Positions 1 through 6,214 of a stretch of DNA of 11,233 nucleotides are shown piece by piece. Under the pieces are notes generated by a model, which did not search any database, was not told where the DNA came from, and was given only the letters and a program-made list of their open reading frames with translations. The DNA comes from Kitasatospora phosalacinea. GTDB lineage: Bacteria > Actinomycetota > Actinomycetes > Streptomycetales > Streptomycetaceae. The position numbers and the translations under genes were made by a program. Each line of letters begins with the position of its first letter. Positions within the stretch are counted from its first letter, which is position 1. Location: contig NZ_JNYE01000155.1 in assembly GCF_000717185.1 (NCBI RefSeq), positions 1 through 11,233 on the forward strand, read 5' to 3'.

Positions 1-363
1 CCGGCCGGGCAGGCCGCGTACTACGGCCGCGGCCCGATCCAGCTCAGCTGGAACTTCAACTACAAGGCGGCGGGCGACGCGCTCGGCATCGACCTGCTGA
101 ACAACCCCAACCTGGTGCAGACCGACGCGGCCGTCGCCTGGAAGACCGGCATCTGGTACTGGATGACCCAGAACGGCCCGGGCACCATGACCCCGCACAA
201 CGCCATGGTCAACGGCGCCGGCTTCGGCGAGACCATCCGCTCCATCAACGGCTCCATCGAGTGCAACGGCGGCAACCCCGCCCAGGTGCAGAGCCGGATC
301 AACGCGTACACCAGCTTCACCTCGATCCTGGGCGTGCCCACCGGGTCGAACCTGAGCTGCTGA
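1..363 (+). CDS. GH19 chitinase, C-terminal part (5' end outside window)
   Basis: This is the last 120 codons of a glycoside hydrolase family 19 chitinase, an endo-acting enzyme that hydrolyses beta-1,4 links in chitin by an inverting mechanism, normally secreted. The reading frame is open from base 1 and stops with TGA at 361-363. The visible part begins with the family signature YYGRGPIQLSWNFNY, whose residues line the sugar-binding cleft. The GH19 C-terminal half follows: a WKTGIWYWM helix, the GFGETIRSING segment and a terminal Cys, as in Streptomyces ChiC/ChiF-type enzymes. The catalytic glutamates, signal peptide and any chitin-binding domain would lie upstream and cannot be seen. The gene ends at a strong hairpin terminator 17 bp after the stop codon and appears functionally unrelated to the catabolic genes that follow. 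The family call is secure; the exact paralogue is not. Confidence 0.93.
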   Translation, partial: PAGQAAYYGRGPIQLSWNFNYKAAGDALGIDLLNNPNLVQTDAAVAWKTGIWYWMTQNGPGTMTPHNAMVNGAGFGETIRSINGSIECNGGNPAQVQSRINAYTSFTSILGVPTGSNLSC

Positions 364-380
364 CCCGCGGCTGAGGAGGA

Positions 381-423
381 GGGGGCGGCCCCGGCTGACC
401 GTGCGTCAGCCGGGGCCGCCCCC
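381..423. terminator. Bidirectional rho-independent-type hairpin between convergent genes
   Basis: Bases 381-399 pair perfectly with 405-423, giving a 19-bp GC-rich stem and a 5-nt loop (CGTGC, 400-404). The element lies between the chitinase stop codon (363) and the stop codon of the convergent transporter gene (442), so it can serve both. There is no U-tract, which is usual for actinomycete terminators. Confidence 0.88.
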
Positions 424-441
424 GGGCGGTGCGGGCCGGGG

Positions 442-1767
442 TCAGGCGGCCGCGCTCCCCGCCGGGCGGAGGGACTGCCCGCGGCGGGCGCGGGTGACGG
501 CCAGGCCGACGGCGACCGCCAGGGCGGCGGCGCCGAGCAGGCCGATGGCGTGCGCCAGGGTGCCGGTGGGCTTGGCGACGGCGAGCAGGACCAGCGGGCA
601 GACGAACTCGCCGAGGAAGAAGGCGCTGTTCCACAGGCCGGTGCCGCGGCCGCGGTTGGCCGGGGTGAGCATGGTCATGGTGCGGGTGATCAGGGTGGGC
701 AGCAGCAGGCCGGTGCCCAGGCAGTTGACGACGGCGCCGACGACCAGGAGGGGGACGCTGCCCGCCACGGCGATGATGCCGAAGCCGAGCGCGCAGAGCG
801 CCAGGGTCCAGGGGAGCATGCGGTCGGCGCGGTCGGTGAGGCGGGTGAAGGCGGCCGCACCGGCGACCGTGGCGGCGCTGGCGATCGCGGTGCACAGGCC
901 GATGGTGGCGGGGGCCTCGGTGCCGAGGTCCTTGAGGAGGAAGGAGGTCTCGACCGGGACGGTGTAGAAGACGATCGCACCGAAGAAGGTCAGCGCGCAG
1001 GGGGCCAGCAGGCGGCGCAGCAGCGGGCCGGTGGGCTCCGCCGGGGCGGCCCCGGTGCCCTGCCGGCGCTGCGTCGGCCGCAGCATGGTGGCCAGCAGGG
1101 GCGCGAGCAGCAGGCCGACGGCGTAGGCCCAGAACGGGGCGCGCCAGCCCGCCGAGCCCGCGGCGCCGCCGAGGGCGAAGAAGGCGGTGGCGGAGACGGC
1201 GGAGCAGATCGCCTGCAGGGCGAGGTACTTCTCGCGCTGGCGGCCGCTCCAGTAGTCGCCGATCAGGGTGGTGCAGCAGGTCATGATCGCGGACTCGGCG
1301 ACGCCGACCAGGGCCCGGCTGACGATGATCGCGGGCAGCGAGTCGAGCCAGAGCGGGGCGGTGCCGACGATCGCGTAGAACACGGTGGCGATCACCAGCA
1401 GGCGGTGGCGGCCGAGGCGGTCGATGATCGCGCCGGCGAACGGCGCCATGACGGCGAGGGAGAGCGCGGGGACGGTCAGCGCCACCGGGGCGAGGGCGTC
1501 CACGCCGGAGACGGAGGCGAAGTGGTCCTGGAGCTTCGGCACCACCGGGGCGATCAGGACGGCGCCGAGGATCGGCAGGCAACTGCCCGCCATCAGCAGC
1601 GTCGCCGTCAGCCGGGGCCGGGCGAGGACCGGGGCCGGAGCGTCCGCGTCGACGGAGGCAGGGACCGGGGCCGGAGCGTCCGCGTCGGCGGAGGCAGGGA
1701 CCGGGGTCGCCGCGGGGCCGTCGGCGGGGGCCGCCGCGGGCGCGTCGGCGGGGAGGGGGGCAGGCAT
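442..1767 (-). CDS. MFS transporter, 12-TM drug/metabolite:H+ antiporter-like
   Basis: A 441-residue major facilitator superfamily membrane transporter. After an extended Ala/Pro/Asp-rich N-terminal tail (about residues 1-52), hydrophobic segments begin with LLMAGSCLPILGAVLIAPVV (about 57-76). The loop between TM2 and TM3 holds MFS motif A as AGAIIDRLGRHRLL (about 111-124), and further TM segments continue to the C-terminus. I chose ATG at 1765-1767 because GGAG lies 5 nt upstream. A longer frame opening at 1860 has no Shine-Dalgarno sequence and would add only a basic Pro-rich tail. The tail contains a 12-residue tandem repeat. The gene follows the LysR gene on the same strand, with a diverged nod-box-like site (1935-1971) facing it. 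Co-regulation with the catabolic operon is therefore likely, making it a candidate importer, or exporter of a toxic intermediate; direction and substrate cannot be read from sequence. Transcription ends at the 381-423 hairpin. Confidence 0.9.
   Translation of the reverse strand: MPAPLPADAPAAAPADGPAATPVPASADADAPAPVPASVDADAPAPVLARPRLTATLLMAGSCLPILGAVLIAPVVPKLQDHFASVSGVDALAPVALTVPALSLAVMAPFAGAIIDRLGRHRLLVIATVFYAIVGTAPLWLDSLPAIIVSRALVGVAESAIMTCCTTLIGDYWSGRQREKYLALQAICSAVSATAFFALGGAAGSAGWRAPFWAYAVGLLLAPLLATMLRPTQRRQGTGAAPAEPTGPLLRRLLAPCALTFFGAIVFYTVPVETSFLLKDLGTEAPATIGLCTAIASAATVAGAAAFTRLTDRADRMLPWTLALCALGFGIIAVAGSVPLLVVGAVVNCLGTGLLLPTLITRTMTMLTPANRGRGTGLWNSAFFLGEFVCPLVLLAVAKPTGTLAHAIGLLGAAALAVAVGLAVTRARRGQSLRPAGSAAA
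1627..1706. repeat. 36-bp tandem repeat in transporter N-terminal tail
   Basis: Two copies of a 36-bp unit (1627-1662 and 1663-1698) differ at one base (1652 versus 1688), and an 8-bp start of a third copy follows (1699-1706). The unit length is a multiple of three, so it encodes a 12-residue repeat of the type DADAPAPVPAS in the tail before TM1 and keeps the frame. Copy number could vary by slippage without breaking the gene. Confidence 0.9.
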
Positions 1768-1934
1768 GACCGCTCCGTTCGAAGGGGGGCCTCCGGCCGG
1801 GCGGGACGGGCGCAGGCGTCGGCCCGCCCGCGCTCGGACGGGGGTGGGGGAGGTCGGCACGGGGCGCCGTGTCGGCGGGCCGGGGTGACAGCCATCCTGG
1901 ACGGGGCGGGTGTGCCCGGGGAATGGTACTGCCG

Positions 1935-1971
1935 ATCGATTGTACGAATACCCGTTATCCGTCGGACAGCT
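1935..1971 (-). promoter_or_regulatory. Diverged nod-box-like operator facing the MFS gene
   Basis: Read on the minus strand, the site has the geometry AGC-N9-GAT-N7-ATT-N9-GAT. This is the double ATC-N9-GAT architecture of a NodD-type operator with one changed base in each half-motif. Aligned with the site at 2905-2941, the 33 positions 1935-1967 and 2909-2941 share 24 identities with no gap, including GTCCG, GGAT and the block ACAATCGAT. The sequence TACAAT inside that block could also act as a sigma-A -10 box. The site overlaps the stop codon of the LysR gene (1955-1957) and lies 167 bp upstream of the chosen transporter start. Binding by the adjacent regulator is inferred. Confidence 0.65.
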
Positions 1972-2887
1972 GACGGTGCGGTTGCTCCCGCAGCCCGCCG
2001 CTCACCCGGGCGGCCGTCTCGCGCAGCCACCGGTGGGCGGCGTCCCGGGTGTGGACGGGGTGCCACCACAGGGCCTCGGTGAGCGGGACGGGGTCGAACG
2101 GGCAGGGCAGGGTGCGCACGCCGCTGTCCGGGCCGAGCCGGAGGGCGAGGCGCTCCTGGATCAGGGCGACCCGGCGGGTGCCCGCCACCATGGCGGGCAG
2201 CAGCTGGAAGGTGCCCACCGCGACCTCCACCCGCGGTTCGACGCCCAGCAGGGAGAGCTGGCGGGCGGCGGGGGCGTCGTGCGGGTGCTGGTAGACCGCC
2301 CAGGGGAGGCGGGCCAGGTCGTCCAGGGTCAGGGCGTCGCCGACGTCCGGGTGGTCGTCGGCGAGCAGGCAGACCCAGCGGTCGGCGTACAGGTCGAGGA
2401 ACGGGTAGCCGCTGATCACGCCGTGCGGCAGCAGCAGCCCGTCGGCGGCGCCGAGGAAGTCGCCGATCGAGTCGACCAGGGTGGGCCCGACCGGTTCGAA
2501 GCGCAGCCGGACGCCGGGGGCCTCGGCGTGCAGGGCGCGGGCCAGGCGGGCGCCGAAGACGGCGGCGCCGTAGTCGGAGGAGAGCAGGGTGAACTCGCGC
2601 TCCGCGGTGGCCGGGTCGAAGGAGGCCTGGCAGGTGAAGACCCGTTCCAGCAGGTCGCAGGCGGGGCCGGTCATGGTGAGCAGCGCGGTGCCGAGCGGGG
2701 TGGGGGTGTAGCTGTTGCCGGAGCGGGTGAGCAGCTCGTCGTCGAAGTGCTTGCGCAGCCGGGCGAGGGCGGCGCTGGTGGCCGGCTGGCTGAGCCCGAG
2801 CCGTCGGCCGGCCCGGGTGACGTTGCGCTCCTCCAGCAGGGCGCGCAGCGCGGGGAGCAGGTTGAGGTCGAGGGTCGCGAGGTTCAT
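1955..2887 (-). CDS. LysR-family transcriptional regulator, NodD/FdeR-like
   Basis: A 310-residue LysR-type regulator of typical family length. The N-terminal winged helix-turn-helix spans about residues 5-65, with the recognition region RNVTRAGRRLGLSQPATSAA at 21-40. The opening LDLNLLPALRALLEERN and the following LARLRKHFDDELL resemble NodD and the flavonoid-responsive NodD-like regulators. The rest is the effector-binding periplasmic-binding-protein fold. ATG at 2885-2887 gives the standard LysR N-terminus; the upstream Shine-Dalgarno is weak (AGGCGGG region). The gene is divergent from the catabolic operon across a 110-bp gap. The nod-box-like operator (2905-2941) starts only 17 bp from its start codon, so autoregulation plus activation of the operon in response to an aromatic ligand is likely. 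Family is secure. The NodD-like subgroup rests on my reading of the N-terminus and on the operator; the ligand is unknown. Confidence 0.93.
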   Translation of the reverse strand: MNLATLDLNLLPALRALLEERNVTRAGRRLGLSQPATSAALARLRKHFDDELLTRSGNSYTPTPLGTALLTMTGPACDLLERVFTCQASFDPATAEREFTLLSSDYGAAVFGARLARALHAEAPGVRLRFEPVGPTLVDSIGDFLGAADGLLLPHGVISGYPFLDLYADRWVCLLADDHPDVGDALTLDDLARLPWAVYQHPHDAPAARQLSLLGVEPRVEVAVGTFQLLPAMVAGTRRVALIQERLALRLGPDSGVRTLPCPFDPVPLTEALWWHPVHTRDAAHRWLRETAARVSGGLREQPHRQLSDG

Positions 2888-2904
2888 CGGGGGTCGACCC
2901 GCCT

Positions 2905-2953
2905 ATCCGTCCGGTGGATGACTGCCATCAGCACAATCGATTTCCATGATCTC
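2905..2953 (+). promoter_or_regulatory. Nod-box-like operator/promoter of the catabolic operon
   Basis: The core has two exact ATC-N9-GAT motifs, at 2905-2919 and 2927-2941, separated by 7 bp. This is the arrangement of the rhizobial nod box bound by NodD. Beyond the core, the nod-box segments ATCC (2905-2908), GATGA (2917-2921), TGCCATC (2923-2929), ACAATC (2933-2938) and ATTT (2940-2943) appear in consensus order and spacing, and a looser match continues to ATC at about 2953. The second copy at 1935-1971 supports function. The site sits between the divergent LysR gene and the first catabolic gene, whose GTG start is at 2998. In rhizobia transcription starts roughly 25-30 bp beyond the box, which would leave a short leader here. 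Confidence 0.78.
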
Positions 2954-2997
2954 CCTGTCGGGGCCACATTAGTCGCAACGCATCGAGAGGAAACCCC

Positions 2998-3981
2998 GTG
3001 GCACCACACGCGCAACCCTCCGGCCCCTTCGCCCTCGGCACCTTCGCCGACGGCGACGGCGCGCCCTTCCCCGGCCTGGTGGCCGGGGGCCGGGTCCTGG
3101 ACCTCCGCGGCCGCCCCGCGCTCGGCAGCCCCGCCACCACCCGCGACCTGCTGGAGCACTGGGACGAGGCGCTGCCCGTCCTGCACGACCTGGCGGCCCG
3201 GACGGACGCCGCCTGGCGCCCCGTCGAGGAACTGCGCACCCTCGCCCCCGTCGAGCCCCGGCAACTGCTGCAGTCCGGCGCCAACTACCGCCGGCACGTG
3301 GTCGACCTGGCGGTCGCGCACCGCCCCGCCGACGACCCGCGCACCGTCGAGCAGGCCCGCGCCGAGATCGGCGCGATGATGGACCGCCGGGCCGCCGAGG
3401 ACCAGCCGTACGTGTTCATCGGCCTGCCGTCCTCGATCACCGGCCCCTACGACGACGTGCTGCTGCCCGACTGGTGCACCAAGCCGGACTGGGAGCTGGA
3501 GCTCGCCGCCGTGATCGGCGCCCCCGCGTACCGGGTCACCCCCGAGCAGGCGCTCGCGCACGTCGCCGCGTACACCATCGCCAACGACCTGACCGCCCGC
3601 GAACTGGTCTTCCGCCGCGACATGCCGGAGATCGGCACCGACTGGCTGCGCTGCAAGAACGCCCCCGGCTTCACCCCGCTCGGCCCCTACCTGGTGCCCG
3701 CCGCGTTCGTCGCGGACCCGGCCGACCTGCGGGTCACGCTGAAGCTGAACGGCGAGACCATGCAGGACGAGTCCACCGCCGACATGCTGTTCGGCGTGGC
3801 GCGGATGGTCTCCTACGCCTCGCAGACGACCCGGCTGCTGCCCGGCGACCTGGTCCTCACCGGCAGCCCCGCCGGGAACGGCATGCACTGGGGCCGCTTC
3901 CTCGCCGACGGCGACGTCATGGACGGCACCATCACCGGCCTCGGCGCCCAACGCACCCGCTGCGTCCGGGAGTCGGCGTGA
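2998..3981 (+). CDS. FAH-family hydrolase/isomerase (first copy)
   Basis: A 327-residue cytosolic enzyme of the fumarylacetoacetate hydrolase superfamily, which uses Mg2+ or Mn2+ to hydrolyse, isomerise, hydrate or decarboxylate 2-oxo/beta-diketo acids from ring cleavage. The catalytic domain starts near LLQSGANYRRH (90-100). Metal ligands are visible as E166 and E168 in DWELELA and D197 in ANDLTARE. K220 follows in LRCKNAPGFTPLGPYLVP, and the C-terminal LLPGDLVLTGSPAGNG loop (280-295) is typical. GTG at 2998 is preceded by GAGAGGA with 6-7 nt spacing. It is the first gene after the nod-box-like operator and overlaps the next gene by 4 bp (GTGA), implying translational coupling. It differs clearly from the second FAH-family protein at 8265, so the two probably act on different intermediates. 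Substrate is not assignable from sequence alone. Confidence 0.92.
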   Translation: MAPHAQPSGPFALGTFADGDGAPFPGLVAGGRVLDLRGRPALGSPATTRDLLEHWDEALPVLHDLAARTDAAWRPVEELRTLAPVEPRQLLQSGANYRRHVVDLAVAHRPADDPRTVEQARAEIGAMMDRRAAEDQPYVFIGLPSSITGPYDDVLLPDWCTKPDWELELAAVIGAPAYRVTPEQALAHVAAYTIANDLTARELVFRRDMPEIGTDWLRCKNAPGFTPLGPYLVPAAFVADPADLRVTLKLNGETMQDESTADMLFGVARMVSYASQTTRLLPGDLVLTGSPAGNGMHWGRFLADGDVMDGTITGLGAQRTRCVRESA

Positions 3982-4949
3982 ACGCCCCGGACCGCACCGA
4001 CCCCGAGGGCGCGATAGCCGCCGCCGCGAAGGCGTGCTCCAACTGGGGCCGCTGGGGCGCCGACGACCGGCTCGGGACGCTCAACTTCCTCGGCGAGGAG
4101 GAGCGGAGGGCCGCCGCCGGGCTGGTCCGGCAGGGCGTCAGCTTCTCGCTCGCCCAGCGCTTCGACATGGACGGCCCGCAGAAGGGCTGGCGGCGGCGCA
4201 CCAACCCCGTGCACACCATGCTCGACACCGGCACCGACGCCGCCGCCGGACTGCAGGGCTTCCCGCACGGCCTCGGCGGCGCCGACGACGTGATCGCCAT
4301 GCCGCTGCAGTGCTCCACCCAGTGGGACGGCCTCGGCCACATCTTCGACCACGGCCGGGCCTGGAACGGCCGCGACGCCGCCACCACCGTCACCTCCGAG
4401 GGCGACCTCGTCACCGGCATCGAGCACATGGCCCACCAGGTCGCCGGACGGGGAGTGCTCCTGGACGTCGGCCGGGCGATCGGCACCGACGGCGAACTGC
4501 CCGACGGGTTCGCGATCACCGAGGAGCACCTGCGCGCCACCATCGCCGCCCAGGGCCCGAGTTCGGCCGTCGGACGCGGCGACCTGGTGCTCGTGCGGAC
4601 CGGTCGGCTCAGCCGGGCCCGGCGCGAGGGCTGGGGCGAGTACGCGGGCGGACCGGCGCCCGGCCTGTCGTTCACCACCGCCGGCTGGCTGCACGGCAGC
4701 GAGATCGCCGCGATCGCCACCGACACCTGGGGCTTCGAAGTCCGCCCCAACGAGTTCGACCACGCCTTCCAGCCGCTGCACCAGGTCGCCATCCCCCACA
4801 TCGGCCTGCTGATCGGCGAGATGTGGGACCTCGACGCCCTCGCCGCGCACTGCGCCGCCGACGGCACCTACGAGTGCTGGCTGACCGCCGCCCCGCTGCC
4901 GATCACCGGCGCGGTCGGCTCCCCGGTCAACCCGGTCGCCGTCAAGTAA
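3978..4949 (+). CDS. Cyclase-family (COG1878) metal-dependent hydrolase
   Basis: A 323-residue protein of the putative cyclase / kynurenine formamidase-like superfamily, whose characterised members are metal-dependent hydrolases of amides, esters or lactones. The metal-site region appears as QCSTQWDGLGH at 111-121. Compared with the classic HxGTHxD motif both histidines are replaced by Gln (Q111, Q115), while D117 and H121 remain. The C-terminal block LHQVAIPHIGLLIGEMWDLD (267-286) is also typical. GTG at 3978 overlaps the upstream stop codon (GTGA) and has GGGAG 5 nt upstream. It was chosen because residues SNWGRWGADDRLGTLNF follow soon after, as expected at the start of this family. In context it probably hydrolyses a ring-cleavage product, lactone or conjugate. 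A true kynurenine formamidase role is unlikely because no tryptophan-pathway genes are near. A hairpin lies downstream. Confidence 0.88.
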   Translation: MNAPDRTDPEGAIAAAAKACSNWGRWGADDRLGTLNFLGEEERRAAAGLVRQGVSFSLAQRFDMDGPQKGWRRRTNPVHTMLDTGTDAAAGLQGFPHGLGGADDVIAMPLQCSTQWDGLGHIFDHGRAWNGRDAATTVTSEGDLVTGIEHMAHQVAGRGVLLDVGRAIGTDGELPDGFAITEEHLRATIAAQGPSSAVGRGDLVLVRTGRLSRARREGWGEYAGGPAPGLSFTTAGWLHGSEIAAIATDTWGFEVRPNEFDHAFQPLHQVAIPHIGLLIGEMWDLDALAAHCAADGTYECWLTAAPLPITGAVGSPVNPVAVK

Positions 4950-4970
4950 TCCGCGCGACCACCCCGGACC

Positions 4971-5012
4971 GCCGGTCGGTCGAAGCGCCCGGACAGTCCT
5001 CGGCCGACCGGC
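4971..5012. terminator. Intra-operon hairpin followed by pyrimidine tract
   Basis: Bases 4971-4983 pair with 5000-5012, giving 13 bp with one G-U wobble and a 16-nt loop. A C/T-only run follows (5012-5034). It lies in the 131-bp gap between the cyclase-family gene and the monooxygenase gene, the longest gap in the operon. It could be a partial terminator, a processing/stability stem or an attenuator. I see no clear new promoter in the gap. Confidence 0.5.
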
Positions 5013-5080
5013 CCTCTTCCCCTTCCCTCTCCCGTCCGCCGCGCGACGAGGCGCGGCCCACCCGCCAGGGAGCGACCCCC

Positions 5081-6214
5081 ATGACATCAACCAGCGTTCG
5101 TTCGGTCCTGGTGATCGGCGGCGGCACCGCCGGAAACGGCCTCACCGTCCTGCTGCGCCGGGCCGGGATCGGCGTCGACCTCGTCGAGGCCAAACCCGAC
5201 TGGAACGTCTCCGGCTCCGGAATCACCCTGCAGGGCAACGCACTCCGGGCCCTGCGCGAGATCGGCGTCTGGCCGCAGGTCCGCGCATCGGGCTTCGCGT
5301 TCGACGCGGTCGGCCTCACCGCCCCCGACGGCACCGTGCTCCACGTCGCCCGCGACGTGCGCACCGGCGGCGACGACCTGCCCGCCACCGTCGGCATGCA
5401 GCGCCCCCAACTGCAGCGCATCCTGATCGACGCGGTGAAGGCCACCGGCGCGCACGTCCGCCTCGGCACCACCGTCACCGCCCTGCACGGCGACGCCGAC
5501 GGCGTGGACGCCGAGTTCTCCGACGGCACTTCGGGCCGCTACGACCTGGTGGTCGGCGCGGACGGCATCTCCTCCGCGACCCGCGCGATGATCGGCATCA
5601 CCGAGCGCCCGGAACCGACCGGCATGGCGATCTGGCGCACCCCCGCCCCGCGCCCCGCCGGAGTGGAGCGCACCGACCTGACCTACGGCGGCCCCGCGTA
5701 CATCGCCGGGTACTGCCCCACCGGGCCCGACACCGTCTACGCCTACCTGGTCGAGCCCAAGCGGGACCGCGCCACCATCGACCCCGCGAGCCACGCGCAG
5801 GAGATGCGCCGCCTCGCGGCCGGGTACGGCGGCCACTGGGAGCAGATCGCCGCGTCCGTCACCGACCCGGCACAGGTCAACTACACCTGGTTCGACCGGC
5901 ACCTGGTCGAGGGCCCCTGGCACCGCGGCCGCGTCGTCCTGGTCGGCGACGCCGCGCACGCCTGCCCGCCCACCCTGGCCCAGGGCGCCGCGATGTCCCT
6001 GGAGGACGCCCTGGTGCTCGCCGAACTGCTCACCGGTGCAGAGGAGTTCAGCGAGCAGTTGCTGCTCGACTACCACGCCCGGCGGCTGCCGCGGGTGCGG
6101 ATGGTGGTGGAGAACTCCTGCCAGTTGGGCCAGTGGCTGATGGACGGCGTCCGCGACGCCGACGTCCCCGGCCTGATGGCCCGCACCACCGCCGTCCTGA
6201 AGGAGGCCCCGTGA
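5081..6214 (+). CDS. Class A FAD-dependent aromatic monooxygenase
   Basis: A 377-residue flavoprotein hydroxylase of the p-hydroxybenzoate hydroxylase/UbiH family, which uses NAD(P)H and O2 to add a hydroxyl to an activated ring, usually a phenol. Three diagnostic motifs are present: the dinucleotide-binding GGGTAGNG at 13-20 with an acidic residue (E36) ending strand 2, the DG motif in LVVGADGISSATR (157-168), and the GD motif in GRVVLVGDAAHACPPTLAQG (283-302). The length is that of a single-domain enzyme with no thioredoxin-like extension. ATG at 5081 has GGGAG about 8 nt upstream. The 3' end overlaps the amidohydrolase start by 4 bp (GTGA). In the pathway it probably supplies the ortho-hydroxyl needed by the extradiol dioxygenase, the role I recall for FdeE in naringenin degradation. 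That parallel is inference; other phenols are possible. Confidence 0.93.
   Translation: MTSTSVRSVLVIGGGTAGNGLTVLLRRAGIGVDLVEAKPDWNVSGSGITLQGNALRALREIGVWPQVRASGFAFDAVGLTAPDGTVLHVARDVRTGGDDLPATVGMQRPQLQRILIDAVKATGAHVRLGTTVTALHGDADGVDAEFSDGTSGRYDLVVGADGISSATRAMIGITERPEPTGMAIWRTPAPRPAGVERTDLTYGGPAYIAGYCPTGPDTVYAYLVEPKRDRATIDPASHAQEMRRLAAGYGGHWEQIAASVTDPAQVNYTWFDRHLVEGPWHRGRVVLVGDAAHACPPTLAQGAAMSLEDALVLAELLTGAEEFSEQLLLDYHARRLPRVRMVVENSCQLGQWLMDGVRDADVPGLMARTTAVLKEAP

Noticed and set aside
1768..1860. Start of the transporter at 1860
   Set aside because: There is no Shine-Dalgarno sequence upstream of it, while the ATG at 1767 has GGAG at good spacing; the extra 31 residues are basic and Pro-rich without family support.
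550..3379. Long plus-strand open frames opposite the transporter and LysR genes
   Set aside because: Their translations are Gly/Arg/Ala-rich without domain structure, and they lie opposite genes with clear MFS and LysR motifs. Long spurious frames are expected at this GC content.
4950..5080. A third nod-box-like site in front of the monooxygenase gene
   Set aside because: The gap has no ACAATCGAT block and no double ATC-N9-GAT arrangement; its only clear element is the hairpin and pyrimidine tract.
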